Shown here piece by piece: positions 41,919-52,386 of a stretch of 64,000 nucleotides of DNA (its first letter is position 1; every line of letters starts with the position of its first letter). A program made the translations under genes and the position numbers. Origin of the DNA: Pusillimonas minor (GTDB lineage: Bacteria; Pseudomonadota; Gammaproteobacteria; Burkholderiales; Burkholderiaceae_B); contig NZ_JACJUU010000009.1 in the NCBI RefSeq assembly GCF_014237865.1, positions 1 through 64,000 on the forward strand. The letters run 5' to 3'. Under the pieces are notes generated by a model. It saw nothing but the letters and a program-made list of their open reading frames with translations. It did no database searches and had not been told where the DNA came from.

Positions 41919-44504
41919 ATGCTGGATACCTACCGCCAACACGTTGCCGAGCGCGCCGCGCTGGGCATTCCCCCGCTTCCCCTGTCGGCCCAACAAACCG
42001 CCGACCTGATCGAACTGCTGAAGAACCCGCCTGCCGGCGAGGAAAGCTATCTCCTCGACCTAATCACCCATCGCGTTCCTGCAGGCGTCGACGACGCTGC
42101 CAAAGTAAAAGCCTCGTACCTGGCAGCCGTTGCATTCGGCACCGAGAAATGCGCGCTCATCAGCCCCGAAAAAGCCACTGAGTTGCTGGGCACCATGCTG
42201 GGCGGCTACAACATCCAGCCGCTCATCGAATTGCTCGACAACGCTGCGCTGGCACCCGTTGCCGCCAACGCGCTCAAGCACACTTTGCTGATGTTCGACG
42301 CCTTCCACGATGTCCAGGAAAAGGCCGAGAGAGGCAATGCATTTGCCAAAGAAGTCATGCAAAGCTGGGCCGACGGCGAGTGGTTCACCACACGCCCCGA
42401 AGTACCTCAAAGCATGACCGTCACGGTATTCAAGGTATCGGGCGAAACCAACACCGACGATCTGTCGCCCGCGCCCGACGCCTGGAGCCGCCCCGACATT
42501 CCGTTGCATGCCTTGGCCATGCTCAAAAACCCCCGCCCCGGTATCGAACCCGACGAACCCGGCAAAGTTGGCCCAGTCAAGTTCCTTGAAAGCCTGAAAG
42601 ACAAAGGCCATCAAATTGCCTACGTAGGCGACGTGGTCGGTACGGGCTCTTCACGCAAATCGGCGACAAACTCGGTACTGTGGTTCACCGGTCAAGACAT
42701 CCCGTTCGTGCCCAACAAGCGTTTTGGCGGCGTATGCCTGGGCAGCAAAATTGCCCCCATCTTCTACAACACCATGGAAGATGCCGGCGCACTGCCCATC
42801 GAGGTCGACGTTTCGGCCATGAACACCGGCGACGTCGTTGAACTACGCCCCTACGAAGGCAAAGCCCTGAAAAACGGCGAAGTCATTGCCGAGTTCCAGG
42901 TCAAGTCCGACGTACTGTTCGACGAAGTTCGCGCCGGCGGCCGCATTCCCCTGATCATTGGTCGTGGCCTGACCGCAAAGGCCCGCGAAGCGCTCGGCCT
43001 GCCTGCATCTACCCTGTTCCGCTTGCCCAATAGCCCTGTCGACTCTGGCAAAGGCTTTACGCTGGCCCAGAAAATGGTGGGTCGCGCCTGTGGTTTGCCC
43101 GAAGGCCTGGGTATCCGCCCCGGTACATACTGCGAGCCCAAGATGACTTCTGTGGGTAGCCAGGACACCACCGGCCCCATGACACGCGACGAGCTCAAAG
43201 ACCTGGCCTGCCTGGGTTTCTCGGCCGACCTGGTCATGCAGTCGTTCTGCCATACGGCCGCTTACCCCAAGCCTGTCGACGTCAAAACTCACCACGAACT
43301 GCCCGACTTCATCAGCACCCGCGGCGGTATTTCGTTGCGCCCCGGCGACGGCATCATCCACTCGTGGCTGAACCGCATGCTGTTGCCCGACACCGTCGGT
43401 ACTGGCGGCGACTCGCACACCCGCTTCCCCATTGGTATCAGCTTCCCGGCTGGCTCGGGCCTGGTAGCCTTTGCCGCTGCCACCGGCGTTATGCCGCTCG
43501 ATATGCCCGAGTCGGTGCTGGTCCGCTTCAAGGGCAAAATGCAGCCCGGTGTCACCCTGCGCGACCTGGTCAACGCCATTCCGCTTTACGCCATCAAGCA
43601 GGGCTTGCTTACCGTCGAGAAAAAAGGCAAGAAAAACATTTTCTCGGGTCGCATCCTCGAAATCGAAGGCTTGCCCGACCTGAAAATCGAACAGGCCTTC
43701 GAGCTGTCTGACGCATCGGCAGAGCGTTCGGCGGCTGCATGTACTGTGCGCCTGAACAAAGAGCCCATCATCGAGTACATCAACAGCAACATCACCATGT
43801 TGAAGTGGATGATCGCCAACGGCTACCAAGATCAGCGCACCATTACACGCCGCATCAAGGCCATGGAAGCCTGGCTGGCAAACCCGCAATTGCTCGAACC
43901 CGATGCCGACGCCGAATACGCCGCCGTTATCGACATTGACCTGGCCGACATTCACGAACCTATCGTGGCTTGCCCGAACGACCCCGACGACGTCAAGACG
44001 ATGTCCGAGGTTTCCGGCACAACTATCGACGAAGTGTTTATCGGTAGCTGCATGACCAACATCGGCCACTTCCGTGCCGCTTCCAAGCTGCTGGAAAACA
44101 AGCGCGACATCCCGGTCAAGCTGTGGGTTGCGCCTCCAACCAAAATGGATCAGCACCAACTGACCGAAGAAGGCCACTACGGCGTTCTGGGGACAGCAGG
44201 TGCCCGCATGGAAATGCCCGGCTGCTCGTTGTGCATGGGCAACCAGGCGCAAGTTCGCGAAGGCGCAACCGTCATGTCTACCAGTACCCGTAACTTCCCG
44301 AACCGTCTGGGTAAAAACTCGAATGTGTTCCTGGGTTCGGCCGAACTGGCTGCCATTTGCTCGCGTCTGGGTCGTATCCCGACCAAAGAAGAGTACCTGG
44401 CCGACATGGGCATCCTGGAACAAAACAGCAGCGATATCTATCGCTACATGAACTTCGATCAGATCGAAGAGTTCCAGAAGGTCGCTGACACCGTCAAAGT
44501 CTGA
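41919..44504 (+). CDS. acnB: aconitate hydratase B
   Basis: AcnB isomerises citrate to isocitrate and can act as an iron-responsive RNA-binding protein when its cluster is lost. The 861-aa protein has the B-type order: an N-terminal HEAT-like domain (about 1-160), then the swivel domain ([19 protein letters not shown]), then the catalytic domains. Cluster cysteines lie in a Cys-containing segment near [10 protein letters not shown] and in [12 protein letters not shown], and the C-terminal LADMGILEQ is typical. It is codirectional with mdh and ends at a strong terminator. Confidence 0.97.
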   Translation: MLDTYRQHVAERAALGIPPLPLSAQQTADLIELLKNPPAGEESYLLDLITHRVPAGVDDAAKVKASYLAAVAFGTEKCALISPEKATELLGTMLGGYNIQPLIELLDNAALAPVAANALKHTLLMFDAFHDVQEKAERGNAFAKEVMQSWADGEWFTTRPEVPQSMTVTVFKVSGETNTDDLSPAPDAWSRPDIPLHALAMLKNPRPGIEPDEPGKVGPVKFLESLKDKGHQIAYVGDVVGTGSSRKSATNSVLWFTGQDIPFVPNKRFGGVCLGSKIAPIFYNTMEDAGALPIEVDVSAMNTGDVVELRPYEGKALKNGEVIAEFQVKSDVLFDEVRAGGRIPLIIGRGLTAKAREALGLPASTLFRLPNSPVDSGKGFTLAQKMVGRACGLPEGLGIRPGTYCEPKMTSVGSQDTTGPMTRDELKDLACLGFSADLVMQSFCHTAAYPKPVDVKTHHELPDFISTRGGISLRPGDGIIHSWLNRMLLPDTVGTGGDSHTRFPIGISFPAGSGLVAFAAATGVMPLDMPESVLVRFKGKMQPGVTLRDLVNAIPLYAIKQGLLTVEKKGKKNIFSGRILEIEGLPDLKIEQAFELSDASAERSAAACTVRLNKEPIIEYINSNITMLKWMIANGYQDQRTITRRIKAMEAWLANPQLLEPDADAEYAAVIDIDLADIHEPIVACPNDPDDVKTMSEVSGTTIDEVFIGSCMTNIGHFRAASKLLENKRDIPVKLWVAPPTKMDQHQLTEEGHYGVLGTAGARMEMPGCSLCMGNQAQVREGATVMSTSTRNFPNRLGKNSNVFLGSAELAAICSRLGRIPTKEEYLADMGILEQNSSDIYRYMNFDQIEEFQKVADTVKV

Positions 44505-44526
44505 CCCTGACAGGCCTGCTCTGTTT

Positions 44527-44558
44527 ATCCCCCGCGCAGCAATGCGCGGGGGATTTTT
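44527..44558 (+). terminator. terminator of mdh-acnB
   Basis: ATCCCCCGCGC (44527-44537), loop AGCAAT and GCGCGGGGGAT (44544-44554) make an 11-bp stem followed by TTTT. Confidence 0.88.
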
Positions 44559-44606
44559 ACTTCTTGCACGCGTTACACTAGCACTGTCTGAATCTTGTAT
44601 TGCACC

Positions 44607-45818
44607 ATGTCAACTACACCAAAATCCGGTTCCACCCGTCTGACCGCCGATGCGCGACGCCTCACGTCTTTGGCCGAAGCGCTGGCGCTGTCGGGCAGCC
44701 GCGTCGAAGACCTGTTCTGGGAAAGCCAGATTACCGCACTGATTGCCAAGCTGCTCAAGGGCAAGCCCAACCGGCACATCGAATCTGCGCTCGAGGCACT
44801 GGTGCCCGACCGCATGGCAGCCTACGAAATTCTGGTCGAAATGGCCGAAACCGGCTCTGAATCCGTGCAGCTCGACGGGCCTGACGGCCCCTATGACGTT
44901 TTGCTTGTCTCTGCCCCCATTCTGGTCTGGACGCGCTACCAGTTACCCGTGCCGTCACCGCTGAGCCCCAAAGAGGCCGACACCCTGGTCAAGGCATTGC
45001 AACAGCACGTGCTGGCTGAAGGCGCTCGCGTTGCCTTGCTGCCCGAAATCGTCAGTTTCGAACAAATGCCGCAAACCTTCCAGGACACCGCACGCTGGAC
45101 CCTGCAACTCGGTCAGGCCGCCGTGTCGGGTAAAGCGACGCACCCCGAGGTTCGCCCCATGCCCAACACCGAAGGCATGCTGGCCGATGCACGTTTTGTT
45201 GTGGCCACAGTTGCCGTCCCCAAAGGCAAGGCTGTATTTGCCTGGCAAGCCGCCACCGACGACATCGCCGGGCATCGCGCAGCTTGCCATCAGCAATGGC
45301 AAGACGCCATCAACCCGGTTATTCAGGCGCGTTACACGGCCTGCACCATCGACTACGTCCAGCCCGACGCCTATTACGTGAACAGTCGCGAAGCCGACCG
45401 CCGTATCCGCCCGCTGGCCTTGAAAGCTGCGGTGATATGGCTGCAAAACGCCGCCAACCTCAGGGGCTCCGAACTGCAGGCCGCTATTGTCGGGTGTGGC
45501 GAATCCATGATCGAAGAGTACCGGGTTGGCTTTACCACGCGCCACAGCCAGCAGGTTATTTACGGCTGCGTCTGGCCCATTCTTAGCAAAGAAGAGGCCG
45601 CAGGCGCCGCCATCGACAACGGGGCCCCCACCATCCCCGACGAAATCGCCGCCCATCTGGCTGAAGTGGGCGTGACCGAAATCAAGCTGATCAGCGGGCT
45701 GGCCACCACCGAAATCTGCGAAGATTGCGGTGCGCCGTTTTTCCCCAATGCACTGGGCGAAATGATGCACCCGGAGCTCCCCGAAGAGACCGACCTCGAA
45801 CCGCGTCACTTCCATTAA
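44607..45818 (+). CDS. DUF2863 family protein (unknown function)
   Basis: A 403-aa soluble protein resembling the DUF2863 family of betaproteobacteria, whose function is not established. There is no signal peptide or membrane segment. The C-terminal region has ICEDCGAPFFPN, a Cys-x2-Cys pair that might bind a metal, and ends with a short acidic tail and HFH. The ATG at 44607 is chosen; four codons upstream also read open. The Shine-Dalgarno is weak. It lies between acnB and earP. Proximity to earP-efp could suggest a link to translation or may be only positional. Confidence 0.8.
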   Translation: MSTTPKSGSTRLTADARRLTSLAEALALSGSRVEDLFWESQITALIAKLLKGKPNRHIESALEALVPDRMAAYEILVEMAETGSESVQLDGPDGPYDVLLVSAPILVWTRYQLPVPSPLSPKEADTLVKALQQHVLAEGARVALLPEIVSFEQMPQTFQDTARWTLQLGQAAVSGKATHPEVRPMPNTEGMLADARFVVATVAVPKGKAVFAWQAATDDIAGHRAACHQQWQDAINPVIQARYTACTIDYVQPDAYYVNSREADRRIRPLALKAAVIWLQNAANLRGSELQAAIVGCGESMIEEYRVGFTTRHSQQVIYGCVWPILSKEEAAGAAIDNGAPTIPDEIAAHLAEVGVTEIKLISGLATTEICEDCGAPFFPNALGEMMHPELPEETDLEPRHFH

Positions 45819-45870
45819 CCACTCTTCGGGCGGTGTCACCCCAAAGCCACCGCCCTTCGCCTGCTTTGCC

Positions 45871-46968
45871 ATGCATTTTGATATTTTCTGCCGGGTCATC
45901 GACAACTTCGGTGACATCGGGGTGTGCTGGCGCCTGGCGCGCCAACTGGCCCATGCGCCAAACGGACACCATGTCACCCTCTGGGTAGACGATATCCATC
46001 GATTCCAGCGTATTGAGGCCTCAATCACGCTCCAGCCTGTTCAATCCCTGACGCACAACATCACGGTGGTTCATTGGACAACGCCTGCCCTCCTGCGTGA
46101 ACCCGGTGACGTTGTGATCGAGGCCTTCAGCTGCGACCCGCCACAAACGTTTATTGACGCCATGAAAGCCAAAGGCAGTTTGTGGATCAACCTGGAATAC
46201 TTAAGCGCCGAGGACTGGGTCGAATCTTGTCATGCCCTGCCTTCACTGCAATCGAACGGTCTGCGCAAGTTCTTTTTCTTTCCGGGGTTCACCCCGAAAA
46301 CGGGCGGCTTGCTGCGCGAACACGACTTGTTGGCACAACGCGATGCCTGGCAATCAGATAGCCGCCAACGCGTTGCGCAATTGGCTGCATTGAATGTCCC
46401 GGCCGACGTGATTGCAGGGCTGCAGACGGGTTGGCGACAAGCGCTGCTGTTTGGCTACCCCGGTGCGCCCGCAACGGCGCTGACCGATGCGCTTGAGGCC
46501 ACCCAGACGCCCTGGGTGGTGTTGGTGCCCCAGGGGATGCATCCCGACATCATCAACGTGGCCACACCCCATGTGCGCGTTGTTGAAATCCCGTTTGTAG
46601 ACCAGGCTGGCTTTGACCGCCTGCTATGGCGCAGTGACCTGAATTTCGTCAGGGGTGAAGACTCTTTGGTACGCGCGCTTTGGGCGGGCAAGCCGCTGGT
46701 ATGGCAAATTTACGAACAAGAAGACGACACGCACCTGATTAAATTACAGGCGTGGCTTGCACATAGCGGCTACCCCGACGCCGTCGGGCAATTGATGCTG
46801 GCCTGGAACAAGAAAGAAGACAGCGCAGCAAGACAGCACCTTGACACCCTGCTGCAGGGCCCCGCATGGGACGACTGGGTGGCAGCAGCTGCACGCTGGA
46901 CAGACAGCCTGGCACAACAGCCCGATTTGGCCACCAACCTGACGGCGTTTTGCGCGAGAAATTGCTAA
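45871..46968 (+). CDS. earP: EF-P arginine rhamnosyltransferase EarP
   Basis: EarP transfers rhamnose from dTDP-L-rhamnose to Arg32 of EF-P, which activates EF-P for relief of polyproline stalling. The 365-aa protein (formerly DUF2331) has the GT-B-like fold signatures FCRVIDNFGDIGVCWRLARQL with Asp11 and Asp15, corresponding to the conserved catalytic-region aspartates of characterised EarP. It also has NLEYLSAEDWVESCH, FFFPGF and RGEDSLVRALWAGKPLVWQIY. It lies directly upstream of efp, the standard pairing. Confidence 0.97.
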   Translation: MHFDIFCRVIDNFGDIGVCWRLARQLAHAPNGHHVTLWVDDIHRFQRIEASITLQPVQSLTHNITVVHWTTPALLREPGDVVIEAFSCDPPQTFIDAMKAKGSLWINLEYLSAEDWVESCHALPSLQSNGLRKFFFFPGFTPKTGGLLREHDLLAQRDAWQSDSRQRVAQLAALNVPADVIAGLQTGWRQALLFGYPGAPATALTDALEATQTPWVVLVPQGMHPDIINVATPHVRVVEIPFVDQAGFDRLLWRSDLNFVRGEDSLVRALWAGKPLVWQIYEQEDDTHLIKLQAWLAHSGYPDAVGQLMLAWNKKEDSAARQHLDTLLQGPAWDDWVAAAARWTDSLAQQPDLATNLTAFCARNC

Positions 46969-47051
46969 ACACGTTAAAATAGTGGGCTTTGTATTAACGC
47001 TTTTGGCCCGGAAGGCCGGCTTTAAGCACACTATTTCCCGGAGTTTTTCTA

Positions 47052-47609
47052 ATGAAAACCGCACAAGAACTGCGCGTAGGTAACGTCGTAATGGTAGGTG
47101 GCGAGCCGCTGGTTGTCCAGAAGGCCGAATACAACAAATCGGGCCGTAACTCGGCGGTTGTCAAACTGAAGTTCAAGAACCTGTTGTCGGGTTCGGGCAG
47201 CGAATCGGTTTACAAAGCTGACGAAAAGTTCGAAATCGTCATGCTCGACAAAAAAGAATGCACTTATTCGTACTTTGCCGACCCCATGTACGCCTTCATG
47301 GACGAAGAGTACAACCAGTACGAAGTTGAAGCCGACAGCATGGGCGAGGCGCTGGACTACCTTGAAGAAGGCATGACGGTTGAAGTCGTATTCTACGAAG
47401 GCCGTGCCATCTCGGTTGAACTGCCCACTATTATCGTGCGCGAAATCATTTACACCGAACCGGCCGTCAAAGGCGACACCTCGGGTAAAGTGCTTAAACC
47501 CGCAAAAATCAACACCGGCAAAGAAATCAGCGTACCGCTGTTCTGCAATATTGGCGACAAAATCGAAATCGATACCCGCACAGGCGAGTACCGCAGCCGC
47601 GTGATGTAA
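47052..47609 (+). CDS. efp: elongation factor P (Arg32 type)
   Basis: EF-P binds between the P and E sites and stimulates peptide bond formation at polyproline. The 185-aa protein has an N-terminal KOW-like domain and two OB domains. The tip loop [10 protein letters not shown] carries Arg at position 32, the substrate for the adjacent EarP, rather than the Lys used by EpmA/B. GGAG lies nine bases before the ATG. It is followed by a strong bidirectional terminator. Confidence 0.98.
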   Translation: MKTAQELRVGNVVMVGGEPLVVQKAEYNKSGRNSAVVKLKFKNLLSGSGSESVYKADEKFEIVMLDKKECTYSYFADPMYAFMDEEYNQYEVEADSMGEALDYLEEGMTVEVVFYEGRAISVELPTIIVREIIYTEPAVKGDTSGKVLKPAKINTGKEISVPLFCNIGDKIEIDTRTGEYRSRVM

Positions 47610-47629
47610 AGCACATGTGCTGCCACAAT

Positions 47630-47657
47630 AAAAAAACGGGCCTGGGCCCGTTTTTTT
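47630..47657. terminator. bidirectional terminator between efp and DUF1178 gene
   Basis: Seven A, then ACGGGCC, a 2-nt turn, GGCCCGT and further T (to 47657) form a symmetric hairpin usable on both strands. The TAA of the leftward DUF1178 gene lies at its edge (47656-47658). Confidence 0.88.
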
Positions 47658-48165
47658 ATTGCATGCGTTCGTCGTCGAGGTAGTCGGGCACCGGCAAGAC
47701 CGTCACGCCTTCTTCGGCCAGCGCCTCGCGCTCTTCGGGGGTAGCGGTGCCACGAATGGCACGCTCTTCGACCTCGCCGTGGTGCATGCGCAAGGCCTCT
47801 TCTGCGAAACGGGGGCCGACGTTTTCAGTATTACGAATGATGTCGCGCACCTTGTGCATGACCTCGGCTTGCAAGGCCGCTAACTGCGACATGGCTGGCG
47901 CGGCGAGTTCGGCGTTTCGGGCCGGGTGCGAAGGCGCCACCGATACGGCGGCGGAAACGTCACCCGACGTACCGGGCGCATCGGCACGCGAACGCCCGCG
48001 GTTAATGCGCGATGCCGTCAGTTTTTTGGCAACCTGCTTACTGTTGCACACCGGGCATGTCAAAAGCCCACGCGCCAGTTGCGACTCGTAGTTGTCGTCA
48101 GAACCAAACCAGCCCTCGAAGACGTGGCCCAGCTCACATTGAAGGTCGAATACTTTAAGTGCCAT
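47656..48165 (-). CDS. DUF1178 family protein (unknown function)
   Basis: A 169-aa protein with a DUF1178-type N-terminus: MALKVFDLQCELGHVFEGWF, then TCPVCNSKQV. Cys10, His14, Cys37 and Cys40 suggest a small zinc-binding ribbon. The middle is Ser/Arg/Ala-rich, and the C-terminal part (HKVRDIIRNTENVGPRFAEEALRMHHGE and ERAIRGTATPEE) is typical of the family, whose function is unknown. It converges with efp and lies upstream of yejF on the same strand. Confidence 0.88.
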   Translation of the reverse strand: MALKVFDLQCELGHVFEGWFGSDDNYESQLARGLLTCPVCNSKQVAKKLTASRINRGRSRADAPGTSGDVSAAVSVAPSHPARNAELAAPAMSQLAALQAEVMHKVRDIIRNTENVGPRFAEEALRMHHGEVEERAIRGTATPEEREALAEEGVTVLPVPDYLDDERMQ

Positions 48166-48192
48166 AGACCCCCATTATAAGCCCTGCAGGCC

Positions 48193-49947
48193 TTAAAGAC
48201 GGGGCACTGCCGCCAATAAGCGTTGCGTTTCTGCATGCTGGGGCGACTGAAGTAGCGCCGCCGTGTCGCCGATTTCGACAATGCGTCCGCCCTGCATAAT
48301 CGCAATCCGGTCAGACAAGTACTCGACCACACCAAAATTATGGGTGATGAACAGATAGGCCATATTGAATTCGGCCTGCAGATCTTGCAGCAACTGTATA
48401 AGCTGCGCCTGCACAGAGACGTCGAGCGCCGAGGTGGGTTCGTCGCAAACCAGCACCGCAGGCTCGACCGCCAGGGCACGCGCAATAGCGATACGCTGGC
48501 GCTGCCCACCCGAAAACTCATGCGGATAGCGGTTAACGGTGTTGACCGGCAGCCCGACGCGTTGCAGCAGCTGCTTGACGTGCGCGCGCCGATCGGCGAC
48601 CGAACGACCGGGTCGCAAAGCGGCAACGCCCTCTTCAAGGATATCGCCCACCAGCATGCGCGGGTCGAGCGATGCGTACGGGTCTTGAAACACGATCTGG
48701 AGTCGTCGACGCATGGCCTTGAGTTGCGCCGCCCGGGCATCAAATAACGACTCACCCTCAAGCCAGGCTTGCCCGGAGATGTGGGCCTGTTTGTCGAGCA
48801 GCCTTAACAAGGCCTTGGCCGTGGTTGTCTTGCCGCAGCCCGACTCACCCAATAACGCCAGCGTTTCGCCCGCACGAAGCTCGAACGAGAGGTCGTCGAC
48901 AACGCGGTTGTGCCCGGTCACCCGTCGCAATATCCCACTGCGCTGCGGGTAGCTGACGCCCAGGTGTCGAACCGACAGCACCACCGGCGCCTGATCGAGC
49001 CCGGACTTGAAGGCCGGATGCGCTTGGGGTGCCTGCGGAACGTCAACGCCCTGAGCCGGGAGATCAGAGACACTATGACTATTTCCGCCCGCAGCAAACA
49101 AGGGTGGCGCGGTGGACGGCGCCAGGGGTTGCCCTCGCTTGGCAAAAGAAGGGACTGCAGCCAGCAAGGCGCGCGCATAAGGATGACGCGGATCGGCAAA
49201 AAATTCGGCCGCCGGGCGCGTTTCGAGAATTTCGCCGGCGCGCATCAACGCCACATGGTCGGCCACGCTTTTTACAATAGCCAGGTCGTGCGTAATGAGG
49301 AGAATCCCAAGCCCCATTTCTTTCTGGATGTCGGCCAGAAGACGCAAGATTTGCCCTTGCACGGTCACATCAAGCGCAGTGGTCGGCTCGTCGGCAATTA
49401 AAACATCGGGCTCGGCCGCCAACGCAATCGCAATCATGATGCGCTGTTTTTGGCCCCCGGAGAACTGGAAGGGATAGTCGTCGATGCGGCGTTCGGGATC
49501 TGGGATACCCACCCTGGACAGCCAGTAAATGGCACGTTCGCGGGCTTTGCTGCCGCGAAACCGGGTGTGGGCCTGCAACGTCTCGAGAATTTGCCGCCCC
49601 ACCGTCATAACCGGATTCAGACTGGTCGAAGGCTCTTGAAACACCATGGCCAAGCGGCCGCCACGCACACGGCGCATTTGCGCTTCGGGTAAAGCGTTAA
49701 GTTCTTGCTCGCCCGCCCAGACCCGGCCGGCGACCACCTGCCCCGCCTCGGGCAACAAACGCATCAATGCCAGCGCCGTCATACTTTTGCCGCAGCCCGA
49801 CTCACCCACCAGGGCAAAAGTCTGGCCCTTTTCAATGGCCAGACTTAATGATCGCACGGCATCATTGACGCCAGCCTCGGTCTGTAAACGTACCGACAAC
49901 GCCTCGACCGTCAGCGCGGCCCCCAAACCCGATGACAACGTCGTCAT
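48193..49947 (-). CDS. yejF: YejF-like peptide ABC transporter, fused double ATPase
   Basis: Provides both ATPases of a peptide-type importer in one chain. The 584-aa protein has two ABC cassettes, each with a Walker A (GESGCGKS about 52-59; GESGCGKT about 355-362), the ABC signature (QFSGGQKQRI; HEFSGGQRQRI) and a Walker B with DEPTTALD or DEPTSALD. Each cassette also carries the oligopeptide C-terminal extension. This single-chain form is characteristic of YejF-like systems. Its ATG overlaps the yejE stop (ATGA). It is last in yejA-B-E-F order. Confidence 0.95.
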   Translation of the reverse strand: MTTLSSGLGAALTVEALSVRLQTEAGVNDAVRSLSLAIEKGQTFALVGESGCGKSMTALALMRLLPEAGQVVAGRVWAGEQELNALPEAQMRRVRGGRLAMVFQEPSTSLNPVMTVGRQILETLQAHTRFRGSKARERAIYWLSRVGIPDPERRIDDYPFQFSGGQKQRIMIAIALAAEPDVLIADEPTTALDVTVQGQILRLLADIQKEMGLGILLITHDLAIVKSVADHVALMRAGEILETRPAAEFFADPRHPYARALLAAVPSFAKRGQPLAPSTAPPLFAAGGNSHSVSDLPAQGVDVPQAPQAHPAFKSGLDQAPVVLSVRHLGVSYPQRSGILRRVTGHNRVVDDLSFELRAGETLALLGESGCGKTTTAKALLRLLDKQAHISGQAWLEGESLFDARAAQLKAMRRRLQIVFQDPYASLDPRMLVGDILEEGVAALRPGRSVADRRAHVKQLLQRVGLPVNTVNRYPHEFSGGQRQRIAIARALAVEPAVLVCDEPTSALDVSVQAQLIQLLQDLQAEFNMAYLFITHNFGVVEYLSDRIAIMQGGRIVEIGDTAALLQSPQHAETQRLLAAVPRL

Positions 49948-51404
49948 GATGAGCGCCCCCCGGAAACAGCGGATGCTTTTAGTTTGCGCACGGGTTTGAA
50001 GCGACGCATGCGCGGGTCAAAAGCCTGTTGCACGGCGTCGGCAAAAATGTTGGCGGCAAGGACCAGGGCCAGCATGAAAACAAACGCGGCCAGCAGGTTC
50101 CACCAAATCATCGGGTCGCGCGACATTTCGAGGCGAGACGCATCGATCATGGTGCCGAACGACGCCATGCTGGGGTCAACGCCAATACCCAGATAAGAAA
50201 GAACGGCCTCGTAGAGCACAAGCCCGGAAAACTGCAGCACCATGGTTATCAGGACAATATGCATGACATTGGGCAACAAATGGCGAAACATAATGCGCCA
50301 GTGACTGACGCCAAATGCCCTGGCCGCCTGAACGTATTCAAGCTCGCGCAGCTTGAGCGCTTCGGCCCGCAACAATCGGCACAAACCAGCCCAGCCGGTA
50401 AACCCAAGAATCAGACACAACAGAAACAGACGCAGGTCGGCACGTGCCGCGACCGTTGGGAAGGACTCGGGGTTGTTGTCGATATACACCTGCATCATCA
50501 GCACGCAAGCAGCAATAAGCAACACACCGGGAATGGACGTGAGCGTGGTGTAGATGTACTGGATGACGTCGTCGATACGGCCCTTGAAGTACCCGGCCGA
50601 CAGGCCGAACACCAGCGCCGGCGGCAACATGGACAACGTTGTCAGCGTACCGATGACCAGTGCCGTCCGGATACTTTTAAGCGACTGGCGCAAGACATCG
50701 TTGCCCGTGCGGTCGGTGCCCAGCACATGGTAGTCGAGGCCTAGAGACACAACCAGACCAAACAGCATCAACAATATGGCCGTCATGATCCACATCGCTC
50801 GCCACGGCAATTGTGTCTGCCCTTGCCACCAGTAATCAAATGCTTGCCTGGCATTACGCCCGCCTCGCAACACGGCAAGCGTCAGCAACCCCGCTAGCCC
50901 CAACGCAAGGCATAGGCCTACGCCAACCCCAAGCAAACTGCGTTGCAGCACATCGGCTGTATGCTCCGAATCTGACGTCAGCAACAGACCCGCATGAGCC
51001 AGGCGCGGAAAGTCACGCACGGGTTGGCCGTCAATCAGCTGAGTCTCTTTGGTAAATTGCCGGATAGCAAGCGGCGCCGAATAGGTCTTTTCGGGGTGCG
51101 CCATTTGCGTGTACGACAGTAAGTCGTCGAGCGCCGACCGAACCACCGGTGAATAGACAACCGCTTGATCGGGTTGACCGGATTCGGCGGGCAGTACCGG
51201 GCGGTAATGAATGGAATCCAGCAACGCCACCAGGGCAAAACAAAACAGCACAACGGCCGCACACATGGCAGCCGATGACTGCCCAACATTACGCCAGGCC
51301 GCGCGCAATGCCGCGCTGCGCCGCACATAAAAGCCATAGGCCAGCATTGCCGCAAACAGCAACACAATAAAGACATCGGTAAACAAAAACACGAACTCTG
51401 GCAT
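49944..51404 (-). CDS. yejE: YejE-like ABC transporter permease with N-terminal extension
   Basis: A permease subunit of the DppC/OppC class. The chosen ATG gives 486 aa, longer than E. coli YejE (about 340 aa). Extra N-terminal material (about 1-200) contains two predicted membrane helices, then a periplasmic-looking insert (SIHYRPVLPAES to about residue 140), and another helix. The standard permease core with the EAA-like region (GYFKGRIDD, ARAFGVSHWRIMFRHLLPNV) fills the C-terminal half. It lies 4 bp after yejB and overlaps yejF. The long reading frame upstream of 51404 mirrors yejB and is not used. Confidence 0.93.
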   Translation of the reverse strand: MPEFVFLFTDVFIVLLFAAMLAYGFYVRRSAALRAAWRNVGQSSAAMCAAVVLFCFALVALLDSIHYRPVLPAESGQPDQAVVYSPVVRSALDDLLSYTQMAHPEKTYSAPLAIRQFTKETQLIDGQPVRDFPRLAHAGLLLTSDSEHTADVLQRSLLGVGVGLCLALGLAGLLTLAVLRGGRNARQAFDYWWQGQTQLPWRAMWIMTAILLMLFGLVVSLGLDYHVLGTDRTGNDVLRQSLKSIRTALVIGTLTTLSMLPPALVFGLSAGYFKGRIDDVIQYIYTTLTSIPGVLLIAACVLMMQVYIDNNPESFPTVAARADLRLFLLCLILGFTGWAGLCRLLRAEALKLRELEYVQAARAFGVSHWRIMFRHLLPNVMHIVLITMVLQFSGLVLYEAVLSYLGIGVDPSMASFGTMIDASRLEMSRDPMIWWNLLAAFVFMLALVLAANIFADAVQQAFDPRMRRFKPVRKLKASAVSGGRSS

Positions 51405-51408
51405 GGCG

Positions 51409-52386
51409 TTACTCGAATCGAACCCGGGGATCGACCAGGGTGTAAGAAATGTCGGCCAGCAACAGCCCGGCAATATAAAGCGCCGACCCCAAAAACACCA
51501 TGGCGCGCACGATTGAAAAGTCTTGCGCGTTAATGGCGTCGATGGTGTAGCTGCCCAACCCCGGGATACCAAAGAACGATTCGGCAATAAGGCTGCCCAT
51601 GAACAGCAACGGAATGGCAGAGACCGTACCCGTCAGGATGGGTAGCGAAGCATTACGCAACACATGGCGAAACAGCACAATGCGTTCAGACAAGCCCTTG
51701 GCGCGGGCCGTACGCACATAATCTTTGCCGATTTCTTCAAGGAAGAGCGTGCGATAAAAGCGGGCCTCGCTGCCCAGGCCCGAAATAACCGCCACCAGTA
51801 CCGGCAACACCAAAAACCGCAAGCTGTCGATGCCATCGAGATAGCCCGAATAAGGCACCCAGCGCAGTACCTTGGCAAACAGCCATTGCCCGGCAATGAT
51901 GTAAAAGAGCCCCGAGATGGACAACATGACCACACACAGCACCACCCCGACAAAATCGAGCCGGGTTGCCCTGAAAAACACCAGCAAGAGCGCAAAGGCA
52001 ACACTTGCAATAAGCCCAAGGAAAAAACTGGGCAGGGCTAAAGCAAGACTCGGGCCCATACGCTGCCGGATCTCGTAGCCGATATCGCGACCCGCGTCAG
52101 AAAACCCGAAGTCGAACCTGAGCAACGGGACCGACCGCTCGTAGAAAATAGTGTTGGTCACCGTGCCCATGCCGGACGCGGCCGTGTTGTAAAACAGCGG
52201 CTTGTCGTAACCGCGATCGGCTTTCCATTTTTCGACGGCATCGGCGCTAACGCGCTGCCCGCCAATAGCCAACCGTGCCATATCGTCGGGCGTGTTCACC
52301 GCGAAGAACAACACAAACGTCAGCAGGTTGACGCCAATTAGAACGGCCACACCGTAAAACAAACGCCGGATGATATACGCGGTCAT
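51409..52386 (-). CDS. yejB: YejB-like ABC transporter permease
   Basis: Membrane permease of the DppB/OppB class. The 325-aa protein starts MTAYIIRRLFYGVAVLIGVNLLTFVLFF, a standard first helix for this class. It has about six membrane segments and an EAA-like loop (YVRTARAKGLSERIVLFRHVLRNASLP). It overlaps yejA by ATGA at its start and lies 4 bp upstream of yejE. Confidence 0.94.
   Translation of the reverse strand: MTAYIIRRLFYGVAVLIGVNLLTFVLFFAVNTPDDMARLAIGGQRVSADAVEKWKADRGYDKPLFYNTAASGMGTVTNTIFYERSVPLLRFDFGFSDAGRDIGYEIRQRMGPSLALALPSFFLGLIASVAFALLLVFFRATRLDFVGVVLCVVMLSISGLFYIIAGQWLFAKVLRWVPYSGYLDGIDSLRFLVLPVLVAVISGLGSEARFYRTLFLEEIGKDYVRTARAKGLSERIVLFRHVLRNASLPILTGTVSAIPLLFMGSLIAESFFGIPGLGSYTIDAINAQDFSIVRAMVFLGSALYIAGLLLADISYTLVDPRVRFE

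Noticed and set aside
42843-44423. Long open frame on the minus strand opposite acnB (over 500 codons), and similar long frames opposite sdhA, sucA and lpdA
   Set aside because: The plus or minus strand real genes have full family motifs there. The opposite frames are Gln/His/Val-rich artefacts of biased third positions and have no ribosome sites or domains.
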